A stretch of 64,000 nt of DNA from Volutella citrinella. Taxonomy: Eukaryota; Ascomycota; Sordariomycetes; Hypocreales; Nectriaceae. The position numbers and the translations under genes are program-made. The stretch is from the NCBI GenBank assembly GCA_034401135.1, contig JAWZSP010000005.1, positions 2,666,001-2,730,000 of the forward strand, written 5' to 3'. The notes under the pieces are model-generated. The model was not told the DNA's origin, did no database searches, and worked only from the letters and a program-made list of their open reading frames with translations. How positions within the stretch are numbered: position 1 is the stretch's first letter; each line of letters starts with the position of its first letter. Positions 22,801 to 34,722 of the stretch are shown in pieces.

Positions 22801-23518
22801 GCGGCGTCTCGGAGGGTCAGAGGTCAGACCGTCAGAGCCACCCATTTCATGGATGCGTCACTCTGTTCAGCCTCTACGTACGTCGCAAAGTACTCTTCCT
22901 GTCCGCACTCGAGCTGTCCAAGCGTGAGGTAGACTCCAGGGCACATTCCCGTGTGACCAGCAAACCGCCAGAGTGGTTCTTTTACTTTTTCACCGCCTCG
23001 CTCGCCACCAACGACCGTCCTAGGCAGGGCGACTTTATTTTGTTTTTCTGGAGAGCCAACGCTGCAACGGGGGTCCAGCGTCCCACCTCTGGTCGGCCAC
23101 CAGGCGGACAATGACATGGCCTGCAGAAGGCGGTGCCGCCGCCTGTACACCCGGCGGGCTTGGGCTAACATGCGGATGCTAATGCGGATGTTGAAGCCGA
23201 AGTTGGTGCTCTCATTGACATACTCTGCTCTGCACTGCTCCGGCCTGGCACCCACCACAAGTGTCTTTTTCCACATAATAGTGCTACAGTATTTGGCGCC
23301 CCGAATCATCCGTACCACGAATGGAACATGGTGCCTTGTCAGCGAGCCACGCGACGGAAATGCCGGGGTAGCAGCCATTAGCGGCTCGAACTGGTCGGCT
23401 CGCGCGCCCAATGGTCAAGCTTCCAGCCTTCTTAGCAGGTGTCTGTCTATGGCGTCTTGCTCGACACACGTCCCCATCCACCCGCCGCCTCTTGGACCCG
23501 GCGAGAGCTTGGTGACCG

Positions 23519-23530
23519 CCCCCCCCCCCC
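23519..23530. repeat. Homopolymer run of 12 C
   Basis: Twelve uninterrupted C on the plus strand in non-coding DNA; length is likely variable and prone to sequencing error. Confidence 0.8.
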
Positions 23531-24251
23531 TTGGGTCGCTCTCCCAAACCCCCCTCCCCCTGCAAGCCGATGGCTCGTGGCTAGGTACTTGCGAGGTACA
23601 TCTAAGCTCAGAGCCCCATCGTGTACTGATGGACCAAAGTAGTAGTCGATGCACCTGGCGAGGCCAGCCCGCCATGTCAACTAGGATCCCTCTTGCTGTC
23701 TGCCCCACTGCCCATGTCATGCCCAAGACTTGGAGCCGTTCGCCGCATCGGCTTTGTGTTGGACAGGAGATTTGCGCTCACGGACTTGTCCTCATGTCAC
23801 CGCACGTTCCAATCTTGGGCTAATTTGCTCCAAAATGGCCATGGCTACCTGTAACCCCCAGTCCACCCAAAGTCGAGGGGAGTCGCGACTCGGGCTCTTT
23901 TTTATAAGTGCATCCACTCCCCAGCACCAGCCCTCTCCTTCCCTCCATGACCCATCAGCTAAACTTTGTGTTCGTTCGTCCTTACTTGCCTTGATCTTTA
24001 TTTCACAGATACCCATTCGTCTTCCATTAGCAGAAACCAAGCGCCTACTTCACATCCCACCACGCCCAGATCGCCACTACGCCGGTACTCGACGTATCTC
24101 ACGCTCAACATCACCGTGCAATATTCAAGGAGCAGGAAATTGGCGCCAACACCGATCCAGATCTGACCTGAAAGGAAAGGCTCGACTTGTGTACCGCCAT
24201 TGGGTTCGAAAATAATCGGACTGGCCGCGCTTGACACTTCAAGGAGCAAAC

Positions 24252-26264
24252 ATGGGGAGGAGCCAGCGTTTCTCGGCGGGCAGCCGTGCCGGGAGCGGCA
24301 GCCATGGCACCACAACGCCTCCCTTTCCAGCGAAACAGATGTTCGTTCTAGGTAAGACAAAGGATTATTGCCCCCTCCAAGACTGCGAGTAGAGGGAAAC
24401 ACACAGAGACTAACTGACGAAGCCTGCTGCAGGATATGCGAACCGATTGCCTTCATGTCCATTTTCCCATATATTTACTACATGATTGAGGACTTCAAAA
24501 TCACAGACGATCCTAGCCAAATCTCAGTATACGCCGGCATGGTTACTTCAGCATTCACCCTCGCAGAGTTCTCAACAGGGGTCTTTTGGGGAAGACTCAG
24601 CGACAAAATCGGACGCAAGCCAGTTCTTTTGACGGGTCTTGCCGGAACTGCTCTCAGTGTTCTCGTTTTTGGATTCGCGCCGTCGCTACCTGTAGCTCTG
24701 TTTGCACGAGCACTTGGAGGCCTGCTCAACGGGTATGATGGATAATCTTGATGAACTCGCACGACCCAATAATACTAACAACTGGTGCAGCAACATTGGT
24801 GTCTTACAAACCACTGTCGCGGAGTTGGTGACAGTGAAGGAACAGCAACGTGCGTCATGTTTTTCCCCCTTCTGGAAACCGAAAGCTGACAAAGCCCAGC
24901 GCGAGCTTACACAATTATGCCAATGGTGTGGTGCATCGGGTAAGTAGCGGTAACGAAGACACGAGGTTTTCATTTCTGACAGTAAGACAGCTCGATAGTT
25001 GGGCCTATGATTGGAGGCGCCCTTGCGAGACCTTGCGTCAGCTATCCCGAAATATTTGCTCGTGGAACCATCTGGGACAAATACCCTTATCTGCTTCCGA
25101 ATCTGTTTAGTGCAGCTGCCGTGTTCGTCGGAGTGGTCGTGGGCCTGCTATTCCTCGAGGAAACGCATGCTACCAAGAAGAACCAGCGGGATCGGGGACG
25201 TGAATTGGGCGACTACCTGACCAAGCTTTTCTGTGGTGTGGCACGATGCAACGGCCGAAACAGAGGCCCCGAGAAACAAGCTCTCCTGGAAGGCGAGCGC
25301 AGAGGATACATGACGAACGGCGCATCCGCAGCGTCCCGTGCCTGTGACGAGGAAGAGGTCCTGCCCGCCTACCAAAGCCAGGAGAGCTCGCCCAGGCTCA
25401 CGCCCCAATCGAGCGCCAGGTCTGTGTGCGAGGCGCCATTGGATGCTGAAGTGCCTGTGGTTGAGAAGAACCAAAGAATTTTCACCAAGCCCGTCATCAT
25501 GAATATTGTTTCGTACGGCATTCTGGCCTTGTGAGTACAGCCGACGAAGAAAGTTTGGAGTGACGCAACGAATTGCTAATCCTGAGCATCACAGCCATAC
25601 AATGACGTTCGATCAACTATTCCCCGTCTTCCTGAGCACAGCACGACCAGAGCACCCAATCTTGGAACTTCCATTCCGGTTCACCGACGGATTCGGCCTG
25701 GAGACGAAAACCATTGGCTTCATCATGTCAGTTCAGGGGCTGTACTCGCTGCTGTCCAACTACTTCATTGTCGCTCCGGTAACTCGACGACTTGGCTCCC
25801 TTCGCCTTTTCCGGATGCTCGCATTCTCCTACTTTGCGCTGTACCTGGTTACCCCATACATCGTCCTCCTGCCCGAGAATGCGAGGATGCCTGCAATCTA
25901 CCTCTTGGTCATTTGGAAGTGCACCTTCGCCACAATGGCGTACCCCAGCAACGCCATCTTGCTAGCAAACTCTGCACCGACGAAACAAGTCCTGGGGACA
26001 ATCAATGGCTTCGCCGCTTCGACAGCAAGCCTGTGCAGAGCTCTGGGACCAACTCTCTCGGGATTGCTATACTCGCTCGGCTTGCAGACTGGGTATTCGG
26101 GTCTAGCTTGGTGGTTCAGCGGGTTGGTGACCATTGTGGGAGCCTACCTCAGCTCCCAGATAACAGAGGGTTCATACAAAACCGAAGAAGTAGTGGCTGA
26201 GGAACAAGATCCCCTCCTCAATGAGGGTCTCTTCACGGATTACGAGAGCGACGACAACGTTTAA
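24252..26264 (+). CDS. MFS transporter of the DHA1/ZIFL-like type
   Basis: Integral membrane secondary transporter with about 12 helices and 572 residues. The N-terminal half has CRICEPIAFMSIFPYIYYMI, the loop 2-3 signature GRLSDKIGRKPVLLTGL, then ARALGGLLNGNIGVLQTTVAEL and VGPMIGGALARP. A long acidic/Ser-rich cytoplasmic loop (about residues 260-340) precedes the C-terminal half (FGLETKTIGFIMSVQGLYSLL and later helices). The arrangement matches zinc-induced-facilitator-like and yeast YCR023C-type proteins; the substrate cannot be read from sequence. Exons: 24252-24351, 24423-24732, 24791-24849, 24900-24939, 24991-25530, 25595-26264. Exons 3 and 4 are only 59 and 40 nt. The ATG at 24252 was chosen because the first exon then joins in phase to give VLACCRICEP. 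Confidence 0.9.
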
Positions 26265-27431
26265 ATGCGCAGCCAGGACTGCTGGACTGACCTGGAGTTG
26301 AGCATTTCTTGGTGCAACAAACTCGGAACGAATTCTGATTTGCGAATGATGGAGACGGAGCGCCCGCGTCAATAATACCCAACTGATTGAACATGATGGC
26401 GAGGCATATGGAATTTGGCGTTCTGCAAAAGACGGAGGGTAATGCTTGTGAATTATCAAATGTAATACAGACGGGATTCTTTGGCTGTGGGTTACGAAGG
26501 AGCCGCCCCTGGTGGCATGAGAGTAAGAGGGCAGGGAGCTAGGTGACTGGAGCAACGGATTTGACGGGTGCGTGAGCCCTGTGACTCAAGGCGCCAGTTG
26601 CTAAGAAGGACGAATGTGCAGTGTTGGGGATTTTCTTCTTTTCAAACAACACGCAGCTAAGACGGTGGACATGGAAAGGCTTGATCTGGAGCACCCTCGC
26701 GGGTGCGGGACTAGCGATGCAACTCTCAATTTTGAACATGATTCCCAAGGTTCAATTATTGCCAACTAATAATGATGAGCCCGCGTGACTATTTGTCAGA
26801 CACTGATGGAGCAACGGCATTTCCATATTGTGCATCTTGCCATTTTGTGCAACATGGTACGTAGCGAGCGAACTGCGCAAAGGTCGAGCACTTTGTATGA
26901 CATGTCACGAGGTGGGCCGGCCCAGCATCCGGCCCCGGCCAGCTTGCCGGAGACGTCTTGGGAGTGGTTGCCAGCGTTGAGGATGATTGGTACCTGTACT
27001 GTAGTCTGCGGCGTAGCGGGCCACGCCTCATGGAGTGGCAACGATGATATGAGATCCTGCAACCTCTCCTCCAAGGTGGCATCCGATTCGATTTGCCATG
27101 CTACGTACAATGCGAGTGCTTGCGAAAGCAACCAGTTGCCCTTAGTTACTGGCTGCACAATGATGGGAAGCCAACCCAAATCATGCATCCATTCGAATTT
27201 GCCCATGTGTCTAGAGGCTACAAGGGACGCCTGGAAAGTAGTTACGGCTCAAGAGAAGGCAAGCGAAACCCGATTTGGCCATTTCGATACATTCTCCATT
27301 TGGTCGCTCTCGTCGGGTCTTGGAGGTGGCTGGGCTGGGCGGGACTTGAACATTGAATCGGGCTTCTGGCGTAAATGGGGGGCTGTCTATGGAGTCTTGC
27401 TGGGATCTTGCTGCACGATAGCCCACGATTT

Positions 27432-27442
27432 GGGGGGGGGGG
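27432..27442. repeat. Homopolymer run of 11 G
   Basis: Eleven uninterrupted G on the plus strand in intergenic DNA. Confidence 0.8.
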
Positions 27443-29080
27443 CTAAGCAGCTTGCACAAGTGACGAGTCCCACGGGGTGGAGAGGCACACCCTGGTCATG
27501 TCAGAGCCTCGTCTGTACACCCAGTCAAAATCCACAACAGCAACTTGTCACGATCCAGCTATCCGGCCAGCGGGTGTGAAGATGACAAGCAGCGGCCGTC
27601 GCAGTCTTGGAGATGGGGGTCGCCGGCGACGGGCTTGGGAATTGGCGGGACGAGTGACGGCTGAGACAACAAGGCTTGGCTCTCGTTGATTAGTGATAAG
27701 GACAGGCCGGAAGCGCCACGTCTGTAAACTTGAATCCGTAACAAGGCGAGCTTGAGATGGGCTGGCCGCATGCATGCCTGACTTGCACAACTCTTGACAT
27801 GGCGATGAGAGAGCCCCGGCATCTCAGGAATTAATATGGTGCAATTCCCCGACTGCTGGGTTGGTCTGAGAAATCCGCCAATCTCATGGCGGCAATTGCA
27901 TGCCCCGGGTTGAGATGAACAAACATAGTCCGAACATGTGAGCCAGAGAGGAGCAGGCGGGGTGCCGGCAATGTTGAAAAGTGGCTGGGAATTGGATCGG
28001 GTTTCTGGCTGCCGTACGTAGTGGTTTCCGCTGATTCGAGAGTGAATGGGACCAAAATCCATGGTTCCGCCAGGGGGCCTGGATTCTGAATTGTGCCGCG
28101 TTACTGGCGGGAGAGGGGCGTGTTGTGCTGTCTCTCCGTCGTCCCGGCCAAGGGGTTTGGAATCAGACATTTCGCATTTTTGTGTTGTTGGCAGAGGGCA
28201 TCGAGATGTCTAGGCATCCGGAAACTCTGCCTTGGGTCTTGGTCTTGCGCTTATGCTGCTTGACGCCTTTAGTACTTGACGGCGCGCGGGTTGCAACGGT
28301 CGGGCATCCGGCCCGGGGAGGCGGGTGGAGGAGAGTTACGCAAAGTCGCGGAAGCGCGCGTTGATGCCCGGGGCCATTTCAACTCGACTCCGGCGGCATG
28401 AGAGGGATCTAGTCTTCCTTCAATGCACCCAAACCCCCTCGGCGACAGCTGTAGGAGAGCATGCGAGGCATATAAATATGCCCAAGGTGGATGGGACACT
28501 GCTAAGTCTGCTGTTGGCAGGTCGTCAACGATTGCCGGGCACTTGATCCGATCCCATGAGCCCATGACAGCAGTTGAAACACAAACTGGTCAATGGGGCG
28601 CCTAGCTTTTGCTTTCTTTGCTTTTCTCTGCATGACTCCCCACTTTGACGCATTGCCCTGGGCCCGCTAAAGAACGGCGCAGGTGGGCTTGCCCACATTT
28701 CAACGGCAGCCTGGCACCTCGTTCGCCTTGCTTCGCTGATTTGATCATTTGATGGAGGCCAGTGCCAGAGCAGAGCCAGCAGTGCAGTGCCGCTGCATGG
28801 GTGTTGGACTTCTCTGTTGGCATGGCGCTGCTGGTCAGCATGTGGGGGTTTCGAGGCACGACAGCGGATCGACAGGATCAAGGAAGGAAGTCGAATCGCC
28901 GAGTCTAGTAGGAGAGTATTGCTTCTTTCCAGACCTACCTGCCGGTACATGTACGTAGTGCATTTGTTGGCCATGCTGATCGTTTGAGGATAATTAATTG
29001 TCATCATTGACTTCAGCCCTCACTGCGGCTCACTCGTGAAATAGGTACCTAGGGAAACTAACGCAGCTGTCCTCAACTAC

Positions 29081-29113
29081 CTCAGGTACCTCAGGTACCT
29101 CAGGTACCTCAGG
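29081..29113. repeat. 9-bp tandem repeat CTCAGGTAC, 3.7 copies
   Basis: Three perfect copies of CTCAGGTAC and a partial fourth, with no mismatches. Perfect conservation points to recent expansion. Each unit junction contains the 6-bp palindrome GGTACC. Confidence 0.9.
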
Positions 29114-29387
29114 CAGGACCAGACTCAGACTGGCTCCAGCAGCCTCCAGGTCCCTTTTTCGGCTCCATCTGCCGGGGGCGACTGCCTATCTTGACCACCG
29201 TACCCGCACCTGGCCTCTTCCCCAAGCAGGCATCGAGTCCACATCCCTCCACCGTCTCCCTTGTCTCCTCAACTCCTCCCACAAATACCAAGACGCGTGC
29301 AAGCAGATCCCCCCTGCCCTTGCACAATTTTTGCTTGACAGCCCTGGAAACCCCTCTGGCTTTGTGAATTGACTTGATTTGGTTTGC

Positions 29388-29404
29388 TTTTTTTTTTTTT
29401 TTTT
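29388..29404. repeat. Homopolymer run of 17 T
   Basis: A poly-T tract on the plus strand 1.3 kb before the regulator ATG; such dA:dT tracts often exclude nucleosomes in fungal promoters, which is inference here. Confidence 0.8.
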
Positions 29405-30692
29405 CCCGCCCTGGCGACAGCTCTACTCGGCAGTAGGTAATAATAACTAAGGTAAGGCAAGGTATCCAATTATTCCTTGGTGCGCTACTGTAGGTCAAAT
29501 ATGACATTGGATTGGAGACCAAGAGCCTCCATCCGTAAAGCGAATTGCCACGCAGTGCCGACATTGGGCCCCGAGCAATCACCGATCCCTCTTCCCCTCC
29601 CCCGGACCCCCGTCACCGTTGCCGCGCCGCGCCGCGATTGTGAGCCTGTGACACATCCTGTTTGTGAGAATTTCTTCGCTCCCCGTCTCCATCGCATCCG
29701 TCTGCCTGTCTGTCTGCCTGTGCCGGACACGAAACAGCGAGCCGCCGTGAGCCATTGGTTTTTCGCAACACCTCAGGACCTCGTCTGTTCTGCCTTCATC
29801 GCGGCAGCGGTTGTCACATCCCCCCCCCCAATCCCCCGCGTGGCATCCGCATTCACTGGCGCCGTTACCGCCGCCGGGACGCCGCCACCGAAGCTCGGGT
29901 GGAAGTCCAGGAATGGGTTTGCTGACCAAGGCGCCCGGAACCCCAGCCTGCTCACAAGCCTAAAAGTAAGGGAGCTGCTAGCCCCCCACTGCCGCCATCA
30001 AGCTGTCGCCATCGCCGCAGTTGCTGTCAACTGCTATCAACAGCTATCGGCAGCTCTCCTCGTGAGCGCAAGACATCGTCGAACGGAGTGAGGCGTTTCG
30101 GGTCCGGTTCGGAAACGCCAGCAAATCAACCCCAGGCCGAATCGCTAGACCCAGGCACCGTCCAAGGAATTAGTATCCGTCGGCGGATCTCCAACCGATA
30201 CAGAGCACGGGCGACGGAGTACGGTCGACCCCCAAGTCCATATTCTGTCGGTGAGTGGGTGTCTACTGGTAGTAGTGTGTCTACGGCCCAAGGGCCCTTC
30301 CTTGTTGGCCCTTCTCTGCGACTTCTCTGGGTTCTTCGCTGGGTCCTCTGCTGGGTCCTCCGTTCAGGTCCTTGCCTGAGCATCTCCTCTTTCCCAGACC
30401 CCGTCCAATCCCACCAGATCCAATTCCATGCTCCCTCAATGCGCCCGCGCCCTCTCCGCCGCCATTTGCCGAGCCCCCCAACCCCGAGCCCTTGTTGCTG
30501 ACATTGCCTTCTCCAACAATTAGCACCCGGTCCGCTGCCGGCAGACTCGAAGCCAGCATCGAAACCCATCGCGATCGTCGCCCTCACTTTGCACCATACA
30601 CCTTGGACGAAAAACTTCGACAAACACTCACGCACGCACGCACGCAACGCGACGCAGTCTGAACTTTCTGTGTCGCCGGGCGGGCTGTCACC

Positions 30693-33660
30693 ATGCCTGC
30701 GCGCGGGCCTCCGTCCCCAAGCACGCAGCCAGCCAAGCGACAGAGGCAATCCTCTTTCGACGATGGATCACCGCGCAATGGCCATTCCCGCGCCCTCGCC
30801 GACACAAGCCCATCTGACCAATTCCCCGACCCTCCTGCATCATCATCGTCTGCCTCGGCTGCTGTCAAGTCGGGCCAGAGCAGCAACTTCCGCAATGTGA
30901 GCGCCTGCAACCGGTGCCGCCTTCGAAAAAACCGATGCGACCAGAAGCTTCCTAGCTGTGCCAGTTGCGCAAAGGCCGGCGTCGCCTGTGTTGGTTACGA
31001 TCCGATCACCAAGAAGGAAATCCCCCGCAGGTAAGGATTCTCTGGAACAATTGTGTCGTGCCTCTGACCCACGGCGCCCTGCATTCCGCCACCCGCTTTC
31101 TGCGAGTCTGGTTGGGCCAAGCAAGGAGCCGGAGCCGGAGCCTCGGCCAACTGACAGCTGCTAATTCGAGACGATAGTTATGTCTTTTACCTCGAGACCA
31201 GAATCGAGCAGCTCGAGAACCTGCTGACCTCCAACAACATCTCGTTCCCTCCAGCTGATAATCTCGAAATATGCTCCCGACCCGGGACAGATACGGCCAG
31301 CATCCATTCCGGTGCCGACACGGGCTACTCGGGACATTCGGAGACAGGCGATCGTGCTATGGCGCGACCACAAAGCCAGGCTGTAGAGTCGCTGAAGCCT
31401 AAGAAGTCGGGCCAAGGGCCAGGGTTTCTCAACATTGTCAGCCCTTCAAAACCCCGGTCTTTGGCCTCGGCGTCTGGCGTCTCTTTTGCTAGGGTTGTGT
31501 TTGCTGCCGTGCAGTATTCCGTCAATGGGCAAGCCGATGCCGACCGTCCGGGAGGGTCCCGCCAACCCGCTGGGAATGGAACTTCGATGCGCGACTCATT
31601 CTTTGGCCTGCACACCAGACCGACCATTAAGCCGGCGACATTTCCGTCTCGGGAAGTCGGCCTGAGGCTTGTGAATCTGTACTTCGGACACTCGAACCCG
31701 CAAATTCCCATCCTGCACCGTGGCGAGTTCATGCAGACCTTTGAGCAGGCCTACGCCAGCCAAACCCCGGTGAGGGGAGCAAAGGAGCTATACCTGCTCA
31801 ACATGGTGTTTGCCATTGGATGCGGAGTTATTGTTGGAGAGCCCGTGAAAACCGAGTCGGGGGATTCGGGAAATGACCACGCGAGGGGTCACTGCGAGCC
31901 GGAAGAGTATCACGCGAGTGCCATAGTTCACCTTGAATCCTGCTTGAGTACGAGCGCGGGAGGGTTGGAAGTGTTGCAAGCCGTATTGCTGCTCGCCAAC
32001 TTTGCTTTGCTTCGTCCGGTCCCGCCTGGTCTTTGGTAAGTCCTTTACAGCCGGCCGTAGTTGTTTACCCTTGTTTTTTTTTTTTCGTTTCCGCATGGCC
32101 TGACTGACTGGGCCCAGGTACATTATCGGTGTTGCTGTGCGGCTGGCCGTCGATCTCGGACTCCACTATGAGGACGACAGAGATCTTGAATCATCGGTGC
32201 CGGATGCTGCGGTCGATGGCGACCAGGGCGAAAACTCGGGCGCTCGCGAGAATGGTGCTCAGGTTCGGGGAAAGAAGTGGTGGGTTCGCGACATGCGTCG
32301 ACGTCTCTGGTGGTGCACGTACTCCCTTGATCGCCTGGTCAGCATATGCGTGGGCAGACCGTTCGGCGTCAGTGATCAGGTCATCACAACCGAGTTCCCA
32401 TCCTTGTTGGACGACGACTACATCAGCTCGGCGGGACCTCTCGATCCACCCCCTGACCAGCTTCAGCCCAGCTACAAGCATGTCGCGCACCACTACTTCC
32501 GCCTGCGCCTACTGCAGTCCGAAATCCTGCAGGTGCTCCAGTACAACCAGGCCAAGATTGCAAAGGCCGGGTTCCAGAGCAAGCATCCAGACATGCACAT
32601 TCACCTGCCGTCGCCATTCCTCGTTCAGTTTGAATCTTTCCGGTCTTGGCGAATCGACATTGACAGGCGCCTCTACCAATGGAAGACATCTGCGCCGACC
32701 CGCCAGGAAACCGGCGTTCTGTTTTCGACCGAGTTCCTCGAGCTGAACTATTGGCAAGCCATTATTATGCTCTATCGGCAGAGCCTCAGCGTCCCCACCA
32801 TGTTCGAAGGCGAGTACAATACTTCCAACGAGGTCAACAGCCCCAGGGCATTTCAGGCGGAGCTGCGCGAAGATGAGGACCGTATCTATCTCAAGGTTGC
32901 CGAGGCCGGTCAGAAAATCCTCAGACTGTACAGACAGCTCCATCTTAGTGGCCTAGTCAGCTACACGTATCTGTCAACGCACCACCTTTTCATGGCTGGC
33001 ATCTCTTACCTCTATGCAATCTGGCACTCCCCCATTGTTCGGAGCCGTTTGGTATTTTCTCCCCCTCCCCCAGAGCCCAGCTTGAGTGGTACACGAGCTA
33101 ACAGTCCCGCAGACAATGGATGAGGTCGATTTTACCATTTTGGCGGCCAAGTCGGTCCTAAGTGACATGATTGACAAATGCCCACCGGCCGAGACTTGCC
33201 GAGATGCGTTTGATCGAACGGCAAAGGCAACAATCAAGATGGCCAGCTCAACAGGTGGCTTCGGTGTCCCTGCGAACCACTCACGCCGTGCTCGCCGAGA
33301 ACCATCGGCTTGGGCCTCGGCTTCCGAGTCGTCAAAGGCCTCACAGCATCCACGCCACCGACATCAAAACTCGGATCAGACATACCAGTTTGACATGGCA
33401 CTATCTGATTCCGTTTCGTCCCCGACGCTGTCCGTCACCGGTGAAGTGACCGCGCAGCCCTCGCCGCCAGTAGGGAGATCCGCTGACGGCTATGCCATGA
33501 AGCCACGGAGCCACGGTGGCCCTAGCCCCTCGGCCAGCCTCAAGCAAGACGGGTCCCCAGTAGATTCCTCCATGGTCGCATCCCCACCAGTCTCGAGAAG
33601 GGTGACATCGCAGCCATCGACAGCAGGGTCTTATATGAGTAGCCAGCCGCCTCGACAGCC

Positions 33661-33693
<33 letters not shown>

Positions 33694-33955
33694 GCAATTC
33701 AGCGGGGCCGGGGCTGTTGATTATTCGGACACACAATCGATGGGTTTCTTGCAGAATCTCGGCGCCAACCCCAATGGAGAGTATACCAACATTGATCCGT
33801 CGCAGGTGGACCTTGGTTTTGGCATGACTTGGGAAGGGCTCCATCACGACTTCAGTGAAGCGCAGCAAATGAACCCATTTGACTCTTTCTTTTTCGGGGG
33901 CCCCCAAGGTGGCAATGGGACTGGATCGAACAATGAGGGAGGAATGGGTCTTTAG
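30693..33955 (+). CDS. PPR1-like Zn(II)2Cys6 transcription factor
   Basis: Nuclear fungal transcription factor of 990 residues. The binuclear zinc cluster has Cys72, Cys75, Cys82, Cys89, Cys92 and Cys99 (spacing 2-6-6-2-6). The following linker, YDPITKKEIPRRSYVFYLETRIEQLENLL, matches the linker and dimerisation helix of yeast PPR1, the activator of pyrimidine synthesis genes, better than other Zn cluster families. A fungal-specific transcription factor domain follows (LVNLYFGHSNPQIPILHR, YIIGVAVRLAVDLGLH, RRRLWWCTYSLDRLVS). The C-terminal third is disordered, with a 12-residue glutamine run and an acidic/aromatic tail, plausible activation regions. Exons: 30693-31030, 31178-32035, 32118-33051, 33113-33955. 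The first intron (147 nt) falls directly after the cluster. Regulation of pyrimidine genes is inferred from the linker similarity only. Confidence 0.88.
33662..33697 (+). repeat. CAG/CAA repeat encoding 12 glutamines
   Basis: Twelve Gln codons with mixed CAG and CAA in the C-terminal disordered part of the PPR1-like regulator; codon mixing limits slippage. Probably length-variable between strains. Confidence 0.9.
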
Positions 33956-34722
33956 TTGGCGGCTGATTTGTCACTTATGAAACGCAAAGTTTGGGAACGC
34001 TGGCGCGAGGGGTTTGGTGAAGCCTGTATCTTTAGTTTGGTGGCTATTTTGTTTTTTTTCGGCATTGGCGGCTTTGTTTGTTCTCTTTTTTTTTATATAT
34101 ATATTTCCGTGGGAGCTCTGGGGTTTGATGGTAGATTCAGATGGCGGGCCAGAGGATTGTGCTTGGCCAACGAGGACGGAATCAAAAAGGCTGGAACTAG
34201 AATGGGGGAGCGGGTGGCTTGGAAACGTGGTTTTCCTCCCAGCTTATACATCTACGGCTACTTACTTGGGACTCGGCATTGTATTTAGGCGCCGCTCGTT
34301 TGGGTTTGACATGAAACCAGGCATGTCCTAAACGCTTACGGGGCTATCAGACAGATGATGGTGCTTGAAAATGCATTCATTTGATAACACGCTATGTGAC
34401 GCCTCTGCGTATCAACATGAATCGAACTAGGCCGTATGCATGTAATAACCCCCGTCTATCCTACTATCCTCAGCCAGGGTTGGTCGTACCCATATCTTTA
34501 TGCTAGCTATTCCTCATTGTACATACACGGACCGCCACATGCAAACAAATCTCTGATCACACATCAGATCCAAGCATGCGTGTGGCTGTGGCGTGTTCTA
34601 TTAAGGTACCTGGCTGGCCAGGTGCTCGTATTTCATAACTCATGACTCATTCCAACACGACACACGACGCGCCTTGGCACGCCGGCTTTCTCTTCGACAT
34701 TTCCAATTCGCCAGCCTCTCAC
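33956..34722. other. Convergent intergenic region with a T/A-rich tract
   Basis: It separates the 3' ends of the regulator and of the membrane-protein gene. A T-rich tract followed by an alternating TA run near 34088-34108 lies about 135 bases past the regulator stop, fitting its 3' untranslated region. Confidence 0.5.

Larger units (their letters stand above)
14780..24251. other. 9.5 kb gene-poor region
   Basis: I found no gene here that can be supported. Open frames up to about 235 codons exist on both strands (for example 16644-17300 minus and 23116-23823 plus), but they overlap one another, are rich in Arg/Cys/Ser/Pro and show no motif, no splice partners and no typical codon pattern, as expected for G+C-rich non-coding DNA. 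No tRNA with acceptable A and B boxes was found. Short tandem motifs occur: a pentamer array at 22761-22800, a run of twelve C at 23519-23530, and triplet ATT near 20635-20650. The rightmost few hundred bases should be the promoter and leader of the transporter gene. Confidence 0.55.
26265..30692. other. 4.4 kb intergenic region upstream of the PPR1-like regulator
   Basis: No gene supported. It holds an 11-base G run (27432-27442), a 9-bp tandem repeat (29081-29113), a 17-base T run (29388-29404) and a 10-base C run (29820-29829). From about 29.5 kb onward the plus strand becomes rich in C and T with little recognisable coding, consistent with a long promoter or 5' leader of the regulator gene. 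Open frames at 26785-27579 plus, 26796-27206 minus and 27559-28170 minus show no recognisable family. Confidence 0.5.

Noticed and set aside
23116..23823. 235-codon open frame on the plus strand
   Set aside because: Overlaps a 195-codon frame on the other strand; neither shows a recognisable domain, and it crosses a poly-C run.
26796..27206. 136-codon frame on the minus strand beginning MGKFEWMHDLGWLP
   Set aside because: Has an ATG and a helix-like composition, but no neighbour exons or family similarity; left undecided.
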